Source: Pseudomonadota bacterium (GTDB lineage Bacteria > Pseudomonadota > Gammaproteobacteria > Burkholderiales > Burkholderiaceae_C). From it: a DNA stretch of 42,012 nt. The notes under the pieces were generated by a model that did no database searches, was not told where the DNA came from, and saw only the letters and a program-made list of their open reading frames with translations. Positions 8,448 through 17,623 of this stretch are shown one piece after another (positions within the stretch are counted from its first letter, which is position 1; each line of letters opens with the position of its first letter). Location: NCBI GenBank assembly GCA_021808405.1, contig JAKBBQ010000001.1, forward strand, positions 7,224-49,235, given 5' to 3'. The position numbers and the translations under genes are program-made.

Positions 8448-10562
8448 ATGAATCTTTCCGTTGCGCTGCGCAGCCCGGCGCTCGACGATGCCGACCCCGA
8501 GCGCCTGCGCCAGCGCGTGCGCGCCGACTTCCACGCCACCTTCGACCGCTACGAACAGTTGTTCGAGGTCCTGCAAGGCGAGCAGGCCTATGTCGTCAAG
8601 CCGATCGCTTTGCGACACCCGCTGATCTTCTACCTCGGCCATACCGCGACCTTTTTCATCAACAAGCTGGTTCTGGCCGGCCTGCTCGAGCAGCGCATCG
8701 ACCCGCGCCTGGAGTCGATGTTCGCGGTCGGAGTCGACGAGATGAGCTGGGACGACCTCGACGACACCCACTACGACTGGCCTTCGTCGGCCGAGGTGCG
8801 CGCCTACCGCGATCGCGTGCGGGCCGTGGTCGACGAGTTGCTGTGCCGCATGCCGATGGGCACGCCCATCGGCTGGGACAGCCCCTGGTGGGTGGTGCTG
8901 ATGGGCATCGAGCACGAGCGCATCCATCTGGAGACCTCCTCGGTGCTCATCCGCCAGCACAAGCTGGAGTTCGTGCGGCCGCATCCCGCGTGGCCGCGTT
9001 GCCGCGACGCCGGCCCGGCGCCGGGCAACGACTGGGTGGACGTGGCCGCCGCCGACATGCGCCTCGGGCGCGACCGCGCGCGCCCCGGCTATTACGGCTG
9101 GGACAACGAATTCGGCGAGCAGATCGTGCAGACGGCGCCTTTTCGCGCGGCGCGCCACCTGGTGAGCAACCAGGAGTTCCTCGCATTCGTCGAAGCCGGC
9201 GGCTATGCCGACGATTCGCTGTGGAGCGACGAAGGCGCGGCGTGGCGCCGTTTCGCGCAGGCGCAGCATCCGAGCTTCTGGCTGCGCGACTCGGGGCGAT
9301 GGCAGCTGCGGCTGATGTGCGAAGTCGTGGACATGCCGTGGAACTGGCCGGTGGAGACCAACTTCCACGAGGCGCAGGCTTTCTGCAACTGGAAGGCCCG
9401 CCGCGACGGCCTTCCCGTGCGCCTGCCCAGCGAGGCCGAATGGCACGCGCTGCGCCACGCGGCAGGCATCGGCGACGACCCGCAGCCCCGTCCGGCGCCG
9501 GCCAACCTGGAGCTCGACCACTGGGCCTCGTCGTGCCCGGTCGACCGCTTCCGGCACGGAGACTTCTACGACGTCATAGGCAATGTCTGGCAGTGGCTGG
9601 ACACCCCGACCTACCCCTATGCGGGCTTCGAGGTGCACCCCATCTACGACGACTTCACGACCCCGACCTTCGACGACCGGCACAACCTGATCCAGGGAGG
9701 CTCGTGGATCTCCTGCGGCAACGAGGCGCTGCCTGCGTCGCGCTATGCCTTCCGCAGGCATTTCTTCCAGCACGCCGGGTTCCGCTATGTCTGCGGCGAC
9801 AAGCCCGCCGCGCCCGCGGCGTCGCAGTACGAAAGCGACGCGCTGGTCGCCCAGTACTGCGAGTTCCACTGGGGAGCCAGCTACTTCGACGTACCCAACT
9901 TCCCGCGGGCGGTGGCGCAGCTTGCGCTGCAGGCCATGGGAGCGCAGCCGATGCGCCGCGCGCTCGACCTCGGATGCGCGACCGGGCGCACGACCTTCGA
10001 GCTCGCGCGCAGTTTCGAGCGCGTCGTCGGCATCGATTTCTCCGCCCGCTTCATCGGCGTGGGCACGCGGCTGGCCGAGCAGGGGCGGGTACGCTACCAG
10101 CTCCTCGACGAGGGCGAGCTGCTGTCCTACCACGAGCATTCGCTGCAGGAGTACGACCTGCAGGATGCGGCGTCGAAGGTCGAGTTCGTGCAGGGCGACG
10201 CTTGCAACCTCAAGCCGCTGTTCAGCGGCTTCGACCTGGTGGTGGCGGCCAACCTGATCGACCGGCTGTACAGCCCGGCGCTGTTCCTGCGCGAGGTGCA
10301 CCGGCGCATCGTCCCCGGCGGGCTGCTGGTGATCACATCTCCCTACACCTGGCTGGCCGAGCACACGCGGCGCGAGGAGTGGATCGGCGGCTTCAAGAAG
10401 GATGGCGAGAACTTCACCACGCTGGACGGCCTGCAGCAGGTCCTCGGCGAGCACTTCGAGCGCGTCGCTGCGCCGCGGCAGTTGCCGTTCGTGATCCGCG
10501 AGACGCGGCGCAAGTTCCAGCACACCCTGTCCGAGGTCACGCTGTGGCGACGGCGCGCCTGA
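8448..10562 (+). CDS. ovoA: OvoA-type 5-histidylcysteine sulfoxide synthase fused to 4-mercaptohistidine N-methyltransferase
   Basis: DinB_2/FGE-sulfatase-like N-terminus ('GIEHERIHLETSSVLIRQ', 'NLIQGGSWISCGNEALPASRYAFRRHFFQHAGFRYV') fused to a SAM methyltransferase ('ALDLGCATGRTTFELA'). Length of about 704 aa matches OvoA architecture. Confidence 0.9.
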   Translation: MNLSVALRSPALDDADPERLRQRVRADFHATFDRYEQLFEVLQGEQAYVVKPIALRHPLIFYLGHTATFFINKLVLAGLLEQRIDPRLESMFAVGVDEMSWDDLDDTHYDWPSSAEVRAYRDRVRAVVDELLCRMPMGTPIGWDSPWWVVLMGIEHERIHLETSSVLIRQHKLEFVRPHPAWPRCRDAGPAPGNDWVDVAAADMRLGRDRARPGYYGWDNEFGEQIVQTAPFRAARHLVSNQEFLAFVEAGGYADDSLWSDEGAAWRRFAQAQHPSFWLRDSGRWQLRLMCEVVDMPWNWPVETNFHEAQAFCNWKARRDGLPVRLPSEAEWHALRHAAGIGDDPQPRPAPANLELDHWASSCPVDRFRHGDFYDVIGNVWQWLDTPTYPYAGFEVHPIYDDFTTPTFDDRHNLIQGGSWISCGNEALPASRYAFRRHFFQHAGFRYVCGDKPAAPAASQYESDALVAQYCEFHWGASYFDVPNFPRAVAQLALQAMGAQPMRRALDLGCATGRTTFELARSFERVVGIDFSARFIGVGTRLAEQGRVRYQLLDEGELLSYHEHSLQEYDLQDAASKVEFVQGDACNLKPLFSGFDLVVAANLIDRLYSPALFLREVHRRIVPGGLLVITSPYTWLAEHTRREEWIGGFKKDGENFTTLDGLQQVLGEHFERVAAPRQLPFVIRETRRKFQHTLSEVTLWRRRA

Positions 10563-10634
10563 TCCGGCATGCGCGGGCGCGGTCGGTTACCGGCCGATAC
10601 GTACACTGTAGGTGCCTGCGTCGGCCGCGCCGCG

Positions 10635-11372
10635 ATGAAACCACTGATCGAAACCCTGTTCACCGACCAGCACCGGCTGACGGCGCGCCGCCGGGCGCTG
10701 GCCGTGCTGCACGACCTGTGCCAACGCCATGAGCGGCTGGGCCTGTATGTCGACGGGGCGCTGCGTGAACTTCCGTCGATCCTGCTGGAGGTCGACGAGG
10801 AGCAGCAGCGCCTGGTGTTCGACATTCCCCCGCCCGTCGAAGGGGTCGTCTGGGACCAGCGCGAACCCGTGCTCGCGCTGGCTCGCCATCACGGCGTGCA
10901 CGTGGGTTTCCTGCTCGAGGACATCGCGCCGGTCGAGTGGACCGGAGCCAAGGCACTGTGCGCCGGGCTGGCGCAGCAGGTGTACTACCTGCAGCGCCGG
11001 CAGTACTTCCGCGTTCCGGTGGGCGGCGGCGACGTGCACTCGGTGGTGCTGGTGCGCCAGGGTGCGCCGGCGCTCAGCGGGCGCTGCCACGACCTGAGCG
11101 CCGGCGGCATGCGCGTGCTCGTGCCGGCCGAGCAGGGGCGCTTCGCGCTGCGCGCCGGGGAGTTGCTGCCCGAGTTGCGCTTCGCACTGCGCGGGGTCGT
11201 GTTGCAGACCGAGGCGCGCATCCGCCATGTCGGCGAGCCGCTGCTGCTGCCCGACGGCAAGTCGCTGTCGCCGCTGGGGCTGGAGTTCGTCGACAAGTCC
11301 TTCGCCTTCGACCAGGCGGTGGTGCGCTATGTGCAGCAGCGCGACCGCGACCTGCTCAGCGGGCGCAAGTGA
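10635..11372 (+). CDS. YcgR-like flagellar brake protein with PilZ domain (c-di-GMP receptor)
   Basis: YcgR N-domain followed by the PilZ motif 'RRQYFRVP ... DLSAGGMRV'. Confidence 0.88.
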   Translation: MKPLIETLFTDQHRLTARRRALAVLHDLCQRHERLGLYVDGALRELPSILLEVDEEQQRLVFDIPPPVEGVVWDQREPVLALARHHGVHVGFLLEDIAPVEWTGAKALCAGLAQQVYYLQRRQYFRVPVGGGDVHSVVLVRQGAPALSGRCHDLSAGGMRVLVPAEQGRFALRAGELLPELRFALRGVVLQTEARIRHVGEPLLLPDGKSLSPLGLEFVDKSFAFDQAVVRYVQQRDRDLLSGRK

Positions 11373-11376
11373 AGGG

Positions 11377-12378
11377 TCAGGCCAGCGCGCACACCGAGAC
11401 CGACTGGGTCCAGTCGGTCAGCGCTCCCGACAGATCGGTGCCGCGCCGCACCGCGGTCATTTCGGCCAGGATGCTGATGGCGATTTCCGGGGGCGTCAGC
11501 CCGCCCAGGCGCAGCCCGACCGGCCCGTGCAGGCGCTGCGCCTGCTGCTCGCTGACGTCGAACTGCAGCAGGCGTTCGCGGCGACGCGCGTTGTTCTGCC
11601 GCGAGCCGAGGGCGCCGACGTAGAACGCCGGCGTGCGCAGCGCCTCCATCAGCGCCAGGTCGTCGAGCTTGGGGTCGTGGGTCAGCGCGACCACCGCGGT
11701 GGCCGCGTCGGGCTGCATCGCCAGCACCTCGTCGTCGGGCATGCGGGTCGACAGCGCGATGCCGTCCAGGCCGTCCCAGCCTTCGTGATACTCGATGCGG
11801 GGTTCGCAAACCGTGACCCGGTAGTCGAGCATCACCGCCATCGTCGCCAGGTAGCGCGAAAGCTGGCCTCCGCCGATGACCAGCAGCCGCAGCTGCGGTC
11901 CGTGCACGGTGCGCAGCACCCGCTCGTCGAAGGACAGCTGCTCGCCGCCGCGCGCGCGCTCCAGGCCGACCTGGCCGCTGGTCATGTCCAGGGTGCGCAG
12001 CACCCGCTCCGAGCCTTCGATGCGGCGCAGCAGCTCGGCCAGCCCGCTGGCCTCGCTCAGCGGCTCCAGCACGACCTGCACGCTGCCGCCGCAGGGCAGT
12101 CCGAAACGCCGCACTTCCTCCGCGGTGCGACCGTAGATGGTCGCCTCCGGGCGGTGCAGCGCGAGTTCGCCGGCGGCCACGCGCCGGATCAGGTCGTCCT
12201 CGATGCAGCCGCCCGACAGCGAACCGGCGACCTGGCCGTCATCGCGGATGACCATCAGCGAGCCCGGGGGGCGTGGCGCCGAGCCCCAGGTGCGTACCAC
12301 GGTGCCCAGCACCACCCGGCGACCGCGCTGCAGCCATTGCAGCGCACTGCGCATGACTTCGATGTCCAGACTGTTCAT
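11377..12378 (-). CDS. XdhC/CoxI family protein (molybdenum hydroxylase accessory)
   Basis: 'VVLGTVVRTWGSAPRPPGSLMVIRDDGQVAGSLSGGCIEDDLI' and 'FYVGALGSRQNNARRRERL' signatures. Confidence 0.92.
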   Translation of the reverse strand: MNSLDIEVMRSALQWLQRGRRVVLGTVVRTWGSAPRPPGSLMVIRDDGQVAGSLSGGCIEDDLIRRVAAGELALHRPEATIYGRTAEEVRRFGLPCGGSVQVVLEPLSEASGLAELLRRIEGSERVLRTLDMTSGQVGLERARGGEQLSFDERVLRTVHGPQLRLLVIGGGQLSRYLATMAVMLDYRVTVCEPRIEYHEGWDGLDGIALSTRMPDDEVLAMQPDAATAVVALTHDPKLDDLALMEALRTPAFYVGALGSRQNNARRRERLLQFDVSEQQAQRLHGPVGLRLGGLTPPEIAISILAEMTAVRRGTDLSGALTDWTQSVSVCALA

Positions 12379-12410
12379 GGTTGCGCACTCCGATCCGATC
12401 CAGCCGGCTG

Positions 12411-13052
12411 TCAGCGGCGCCTGCCGAACAGCGAAGCCAGCCACCCCTTGAACAGCGCCCAGGCCAGCGCCAGGCCGTTGAGCTCGCTGGCCGCGTGGCG
12501 CTGCCGCGGGCCGGCCGTCTGCGCCGGCTGCGCGGGCCCGGCCGGCGGCGCCTGCTCCTGGGCAGCCGCCTGCGCCGACGCTGCCGGTGCTTGCGCGGCC
12601 TGCGCAGCGGCGCCGAAGTTCTGCACGAACTGGGTCAGCAGCAGTTCCGAGACCTGCCCCATCATGCGCGCCCCGAACTGGGCGAACTTGCCGTTGACCT
12701 CCAGCCTGGCGTCGCCGTGCAGGGTCGAGCGACCCGGATCGGATGCGTCGGCCTCGATCACCGCGTGCAGGTCCAGCGAAGCCGACGATCCGCCCTTGTC
12801 CGCGCCCTTGCCGCGCAGCGCCATCCGGCGGGCCTCGGGGTCGGTCTCGAGCACCTCCAGCGTGCCGCCGAACTGCGCCTGCGCGGGGCCGACCTTGATC
12901 TTCATCAGGCCCTTGTACGAGTGGTCCGACAACTGCTCGGTGATCTGCGCTCCCGGCATGCAGCCGGCCACCGCGTGGACATCCCGCAGCACGCACCAGG
13001 CGGCCTGCGCGCTGACGGGCAACGGATAGCGTTTGTCGATTCGAACTTCCAT
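12411..13052 (-). CDS. CoxG-like SRPBCC protein
   Basis: '[50 protein letters not shown]' CoxG signature, Ala/Pro-rich linker and C-terminal hydrophobic tail. Confidence 0.9.
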   Translation of the reverse strand: MEVRIDKRYPLPVSAQAAWCVLRDVHAVAGCMPGAQITEQLSDHSYKGLMKIKVGPAQAQFGGTLEVLETDPEARRMALRGKGADKGGSSASLDLHAVIEADASDPGRSTLHGDARLEVNGKFAQFGARMMGQVSELLLTQFVQNFGAAAQAAQAPAASAQAAAQEQAPPAGPAQPAQTAGPRQRHAASELNGLALAWALFKGWLASLFGRRR

Positions 13053-13173
13053 GGAATGTCCGGGAAATGGAGCAAAACCGGCATTTCCTGACGGTTTCTT
13101 CGCCGGCAGGCTTGCGATGCCTGGTCAGCTGCCAAGCATACAGCGCCCAGGCCCCTGTCTGCACGGCGCAGCC

Positions 13174-13899
13174 TCAGCCGCCGGCGGCCACCTTGCGATC
13201 GCCGACCAGGCGGCCGTCGACCAGGTCGACGATACGGTCGCAGCGATGCGCCAGCCGCGGATCGTGGGTGACCACCAGCACTGCGCAGCCGAACTCGCGG
13301 TTGAACCTGCGCAGCAGTTCGAACACTTCGTCCGCGCTGTGCGTATCGAGATTGCCGGTGGGTTCGTCGGCCAGCACCAGCGGCGGCCGGGTCAGCAGCG
13401 CGCGCGCGATGGCCACGCGCTGCTGCTGGCCGCCGGACAGTTCGTTCGGGCGCTTGCGGGCATGCGCGGCCAGCCCCACGGCCTGCAGCAGTTCCAGGCC
13501 GCGCTGCTCGAGTTCGCCGTTGCGCCGGGCGCCCTGCACCAGTGCCGGCATCAGCACGTTGTCGAGCACCGGGAAGGCCTGGATCAGGTGATGGAACTGG
13601 AACACAAAGCCGATGGAACTGCCGCGCAGCGCGGTGCGCGCGGCATCGTCGAGCTCGCGGGTCGGGCGTTCGAGCAGGAACAGCTCCCCGCCGGTCGGGG
13701 TATCGAGCAGGCCGATCAGGTTGAGCAGCGTGGTCTTGCCCGAGCCGCTGGGGCCGACCAGTGCGGTGAATTCGCCTCGCCGCAGTTCGAAGTCGATGCC
13801 ATGCAGCACCTCGACCTGCAGCGCTGTGCCGACCTGGTAGGACTTGCGCAGTTGCTGCAGCCGCAGCACCGGCGGACCGCTGGCTGCCGGCTCAGACAT
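13174..13899 (-). CDS. ABC transporter ATP-binding protein (LolD/MacB-N type)
   Basis: Walker A '[15 protein letters not shown]', signature '[15 protein letters not shown]', Walker B '[12 protein letters not shown]'. Confidence 0.95.
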   Translation of the reverse strand: MSEPAASGPPVLRLQQLRKSYQVGTALQVEVLHGIDFELRRGEFTALVGPSGSGKTTLLNLIGLLDTPTGGELFLLERPTRELDDAARTALRGSSIGFVFQFHHLIQAFPVLDNVLMPALVQGARRNGELEQRGLELLQAVGLAAHARKRPNELSGGQQQRVAIARALLTRPPLVLADEPTGNLDTHSADEVFELLRRFNREFGCAVLVVTHDPRLAHRCDRIVDLVDGRLVGDRKVAAGG

Positions 13900-15094
13900 A
13901 GCGGATGGCCACCACCGGGTCCAGGCGCGCCGCGCGCAGCGCCGGCAGCGCCGCCGCGGCGATTCCGGCCAGCGTGGCCAGCGCCACCGCCTCCAGCACC
14001 AGCGCCGGCGGCACCGGCACGTAGAACAATCCCGGCCCGTAGTGGTTGAACACCCAGACCATCGCCGTGCCGGCCAGCGCGCCCAGCGCCGAGCCGGCGA
14101 AGCCGACCGCCGCGCCCTCGTACAGGAACACCGCCAGCACGCGCCCGCGGGTGGCGCCCATGGCGCGCAGGATGCCGATCTCCCGCGTGCGCTGCACCAC
14201 GCTGACGGCCAGCACGCTGGCGATGCCGAAAGCCACCGAAAGGCCGACGAAAAAGCGGATCAGCGCGCTCGACAGCGATTGCGAACGCAGCGCGTTGAGC
14301 AATTGCGAGTTGGTGCTCATCCAGCTCTCCGACTTCAGTCCGGTGAGCGCGGCGATGCGCTGCGCGATCGCCTGCGCGTCGAAGATCCTCGCCACCGTGA
14401 GGTCGATCTCGGTGGCGCCGCCGGGCAGTGCGAGCAGCGACTGCGCCGGCTTGAGGCCCATGTAGACGTAGCGCTCGTCGAGGTCGCGCACCCCCAGGCT
14501 GAAGATGCCCGCGACGTCGAAGACCTGCGAGCCCCCCGACGCTCCCTGCACGCGCAGCTTGTCGCCCACGCGCAGCCCCAGGTCCTGCGCCAGGCGGGTC
14601 CCCACCAGCACCTGGCTGGCGCCCACCGTGAAGCTCCCGCGCACCATGTCCTGCTGCAACGGGATCACCTGGACGTAGCGCCGGGGAATGATTCCCAGCA
14701 CCGCGATCGCGCGCACCGCGGTGCCGCGCTGGGCGAAGGCCGGGCCGCTGACCATCGGCGACGCGGCGCGCACTCCCGGCAGGTGCTGCAGCACCCCCAG
14801 CAGGCCCGGCCAGTTGTTGATCGAGCGCAGGCGCTGCGGCCGTGCGTCGGTGGCGCGCAGGTCGACGGTGGCCGGCGGCACCGGCGGAGCCAGCGGCAGC
14901 AGGTCGGGGGCCGACACCACGATATGCGGCTGGGTGCCGAGGGTGCGCTGCACGATGTTGCCCTGCAGTCCGTCGACCAGCGCGGTGATGAACACGATCA
15001 CCGCGGCCCCCACCGCGACGCCCCCGATGATCAGCAGGGTCTGCGACCGGCCGTCGCGCAGGAAGCGCAGCGCGATGTTCCACGACAGGGTCAT
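13892..15094 (-). CDS. ABC transporter permease (FtsX/MacB/LolC-like)
   Basis: '[31 protein letters not shown]' N-terminal TM plus periplasmic domain, '[30 protein letters not shown]' and terminal '[16 protein letters not shown]'. Confidence 0.93.
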   Translation of the reverse strand: MTLSWNIALRFLRDGRSQTLLIIGGVAVGAAVIVFITALVDGLQGNIVQRTLGTQPHIVVSAPDLLPLAPPVPPATVDLRATDARPQRLRSINNWPGLLGVLQHLPGVRAASPMVSGPAFAQRGTAVRAIAVLGIIPRRYVQVIPLQQDMVRGSFTVGASQVLVGTRLAQDLGLRVGDKLRVQGASGGSQVFDVAGIFSLGVRDLDERYVYMGLKPAQSLLALPGGATEIDLTVARIFDAQAIAQRIAALTGLKSESWMSTNSQLLNALRSQSLSSALIRFFVGLSVAFGIASVLAVSVVQRTREIGILRAMGATRGRVLAVFLYEGAAVGFAGSALGALAGTAMVWVFNHYGPGLFYVPVPPALVLEAVALATLAGIAAAALPALRAARLDPVVAIRYV

Positions 15095-15120
15095 GACGCC
15101 TCGAGTGCAGGTGGCGCGGT

Positions 15121-16317
15121 CTACTGCACCGGGCCGGCCGCCGCGCCGTCGGCCGCCGCAAGGGTCTGCAGGCGGGCGCGGACCCGCTCGCCGGGCTGCA
15201 CCGAGCCTGCGGCCAGCACCACGTCGCCGGCGCGCAGCCCCCGCAGCACCTGGCTGGCGACCAGGCCGCGCAGCCCCAGGCGGACGGCCTGCGGTCGCGC
15301 CTTGCCGTCGCGCAGCACCAGCACCCGGGCGCTCTCGCCGCTGAGCGCGCGCAGCGCATCGTCGGGAACGACCAGCGCGTGCGCGAGGCGAGCCGTGATC
15401 ACGTCGCACGAAGTGGTCATGTCCTGGCGCAGCCAGGCGGGGGGCGATGGCACGCGCAGCCGCAACTCGATGGTGCCGCTGGTGGTGTCGACCGCAGGCG
15501 CGATGAACACCAGGCGGGCGCCGAAGCTGCGCCGGGGGTAGGCGTCGGTGATGCAGGTGGCGTCTTGCCCGAGCGCCAGGTTCTGCAGGTTCTGCTCGTC
15601 CACCGGAAGCGACACCTCGGTGTCCCCGGCTCGCGCCAGGGTGAACAGCACCTGGCCCGGGGTGACGGTGTCGCCCACCTCGACGTTGCGGGTCAGGACC
15701 TCGCCCGCGACCTGGGAGCGGATGTCCGCGCGCCGCAGCACGGCCTGCGCCGAACCGACGGCTGCCTGCAACTGGGTCGGCAGCGAGCCCGACGGGCGCG
15801 CCGCCAGCCAGGCCGCCCGCGCCGCGAGTTGCTGCTGGCGCGCCGCCTGCTCGGCCTGTTCGGCCTGTTCCAGCGCCTGCCTGGACATCGCCCCTCCGGC
15901 CGCCTGCGCGCGTGCGCGGCGCGCCAGCGAGACGGCCAGGCTCAGCGCCGAGTCGGCGTTGCGCAGTGCGGCGCGCGCCTGCGGCAGGGTCTGCTGCCGC
16001 CACTGCGCCAGCGCCGCGAGGGCCTGCCGCACCTGGGCCTGCGCCTGGTCGTCGCGCAGTCGCAGCAGCACCTGGCCGGGGCGCACCCGGTCGCCGCGCT
16101 CGACCAGGCGGCGCACCACGGTGCCGGTGATCTCGCTGGCCACGTTGACCCGCGACGGGGTGATCAAGCGTCCGGTGGCGACCACGTCCTGCACCAGCGG
16201 CTGCTCGCGCACCCGGTAGGCCGCCACGCGCGGCCCCAGCCATCGCTGCACCCCCCACCAGCCGAGCAGCACAAGCAGACAGGCGGCAGTCACGGACCAG
16301 AGCAGGCGGCGGGTCAT
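15121..16317 (-). CDS. HlyD/MacA-type periplasmic adaptor (membrane fusion protein)
   Basis: 'ASEITGTVVRRLVERGDRVRPGQVLLRL' lipoyl-like motif, coiled coil, 'RSQVAGEVLTRNVEVGDTVTPGQVLFTLA'. Confidence 0.92.
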   Translation of the reverse strand: MTRRLLWSVTAACLLVLLGWWGVQRWLGPRVAAYRVREQPLVQDVVATGRLITPSRVNVASEITGTVVRRLVERGDRVRPGQVLLRLRDDQAQAQVRQALAALAQWRQQTLPQARAALRNADSALSLAVSLARRARAQAAGGAMSRQALEQAEQAEQAARQQQLAARAAWLAARPSGSLPTQLQAAVGSAQAVLRRADIRSQVAGEVLTRNVEVGDTVTPGQVLFTLARAGDTEVSLPVDEQNLQNLALGQDATCITDAYPRRSFGARLVFIAPAVDTTSGTIELRLRVPSPPAWLRQDMTTSCDVITARLAHALVVPDDALRALSGESARVLVLRDGKARPQAVRLGLRGLVASQVLRGLRAGDVVLAAGSVQPGERVRARLQTLAAADGAAAGPVQ

Positions 16318-16405
16318 CGCGGGAACGGAAGACGCAATACGGCCATTGTGCTTGATCGGCGGCCGCCGGCATCGGCCGCGCGGCATGCCGGATTCGTTCC
16401 CACCT

Positions 16406-17623
16406 TCAGGCCAGGCCGTCCTGCGCCGCCAGTTCGGGAAACCTGCGGCGCCACAGCCAGACGATCGCCAGCGTGCCGACGCCGCCCAGCAGCACCGCGG
16501 GCACCGTGCCGAACCAGGCGGCGGTCAGTCCCGATTCGAACTCGCCGAGCTGGTTGGATGCGCCGACGAACAGCGAGTTGACGGCGTTGACCCGGCCGCG
16601 CAGCACATCGGGAGTCTGCAGTTGCACCAGGGTGCCGCGGATGACCACGCTGATCACGTCGGCGCCGCCCAGCACCACCAGCGCCGACAACGACAGGGGC
16701 ATCGACCGCGAGGCTCCGAACACCAGGGTGGCGACACCGAACACCGCCACGGCGCCGAACATCAGGCGCCCGGCATGGCGCTCGATGGGGTGGTGGGCCA
16801 GCCAGCCCGCCATCAGCAGCGCGCCGCCGGCGGGAGCCGCGCGCAGCAGCCCCAGCCCCCAGGGCCCGGTGTGCAGGATGTCGCGGGCGTAGATCGGCAG
16901 CAAGGCCGTGGCGCCGCCCAGCAGCACGGCGAACAGGTCGAGGGAGATCGCGCCCAGCAGCACCCGCTGCGCGCGGATGTGATGGACTCCCTCGAGCATC
17001 GACTGCCAGGTGATGCGGGTGGTCGAGGCGCGGCCGCCGCGCGGCAGGCTCAGCAGCAGCGCGGCGGCGAACAGCTCCACGCCGAAGGTCAGGCCGTAGC
17101 TGGCGGCGGCGCCCAGCGCGTAGAGCAGCCCGCCCAGCGCCGGCGCGATCACCGTGGCAGCCTGGGTGGCCGAGGCGACCAGGGCGACCGCCCGCGCCAA
17201 CAGCCCGGTCGGCACCAGCGAAGGCAGCATCGCCTGCATGCCCGGCATGTCGAAGGCACGGCAGGCGCCGACGGCCAGCGAGGCCGCCAGGATGAGGCCG
17301 CGCCCCGGCCGCAGCCACCAGTGCAGCGACGCGGCCATCAGCAGCGCGGCCAGCAGGGCCTGGCAGGCCAGGCTGGCGGCCACGACGTCGCGACGCTCGT
17401 AGCGGTCGACCACGCTGCCGGCCACCAGCACCAGGACCGCGCGCGGCACGAACTGCAACAGGCCGACCAGGCCGAGATCGAAGGCGCTGCCGGTGATGGC
17501 GTACATCTGCCAGCCGATGGCCACTCCCAGCACCTGGTAGCCGCCGGACAACCCGACCCGCACCAGCCACAAGCGGGTGAACCCCGGGCAGCGCCAGACC
17601 GACTGCGCCTGCGCCCGCGTCAT
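16406..17623 (-). CDS. MFS transporter (EntS-like)
   Basis: 12-TM MFS profile: 'FTRLWLVRVGLSGGYQVLGVAIGWQMYAIT', 'RGRVNAVNSLFVGASNQLGEFESG'. Confidence 0.88.
   Translation of the reverse strand: MTRAQAQSVWRCPGFTRLWLVRVGLSGGYQVLGVAIGWQMYAITGSAFDLGLVGLLQFVPRAVLVLVAGSVVDRYERRDVVAASLACQALLAALLMAASLHWWLRPGRGLILAASLAVGACRAFDMPGMQAMLPSLVPTGLLARAVALVASATQAATVIAPALGGLLYALGAAASYGLTFGVELFAAALLLSLPRGGRASTTRITWQSMLEGVHHIRAQRVLLGAISLDLFAVLLGGATALLPIYARDILHTGPWGLGLLRAAPAGGALLMAGWLAHHPIERHAGRLMFGAVAVFGVATLVFGASRSMPLSLSALVVLGGADVISVVIRGTLVQLQTPDVLRGRVNAVNSLFVGASNQLGEFESGLTAAWFGTVPAVLLGGVGTLAIVWLWRRRFPELAAQDGLA

Noticed and set aside
8169-10523. 784-aa minus-strand ORF opposite ovoA
   Set aside because: Mirror frame of a confidently identified OvoA gene. 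No domain signature.
13844-15541. Long plus-strand ORFs across the ABC transporter region (565 aa and others)
   Set aside because: Antisense to the permease and HlyD genes, rich in R/H/Q. The minus-strand genes have clear motifs and sensible overlaps.
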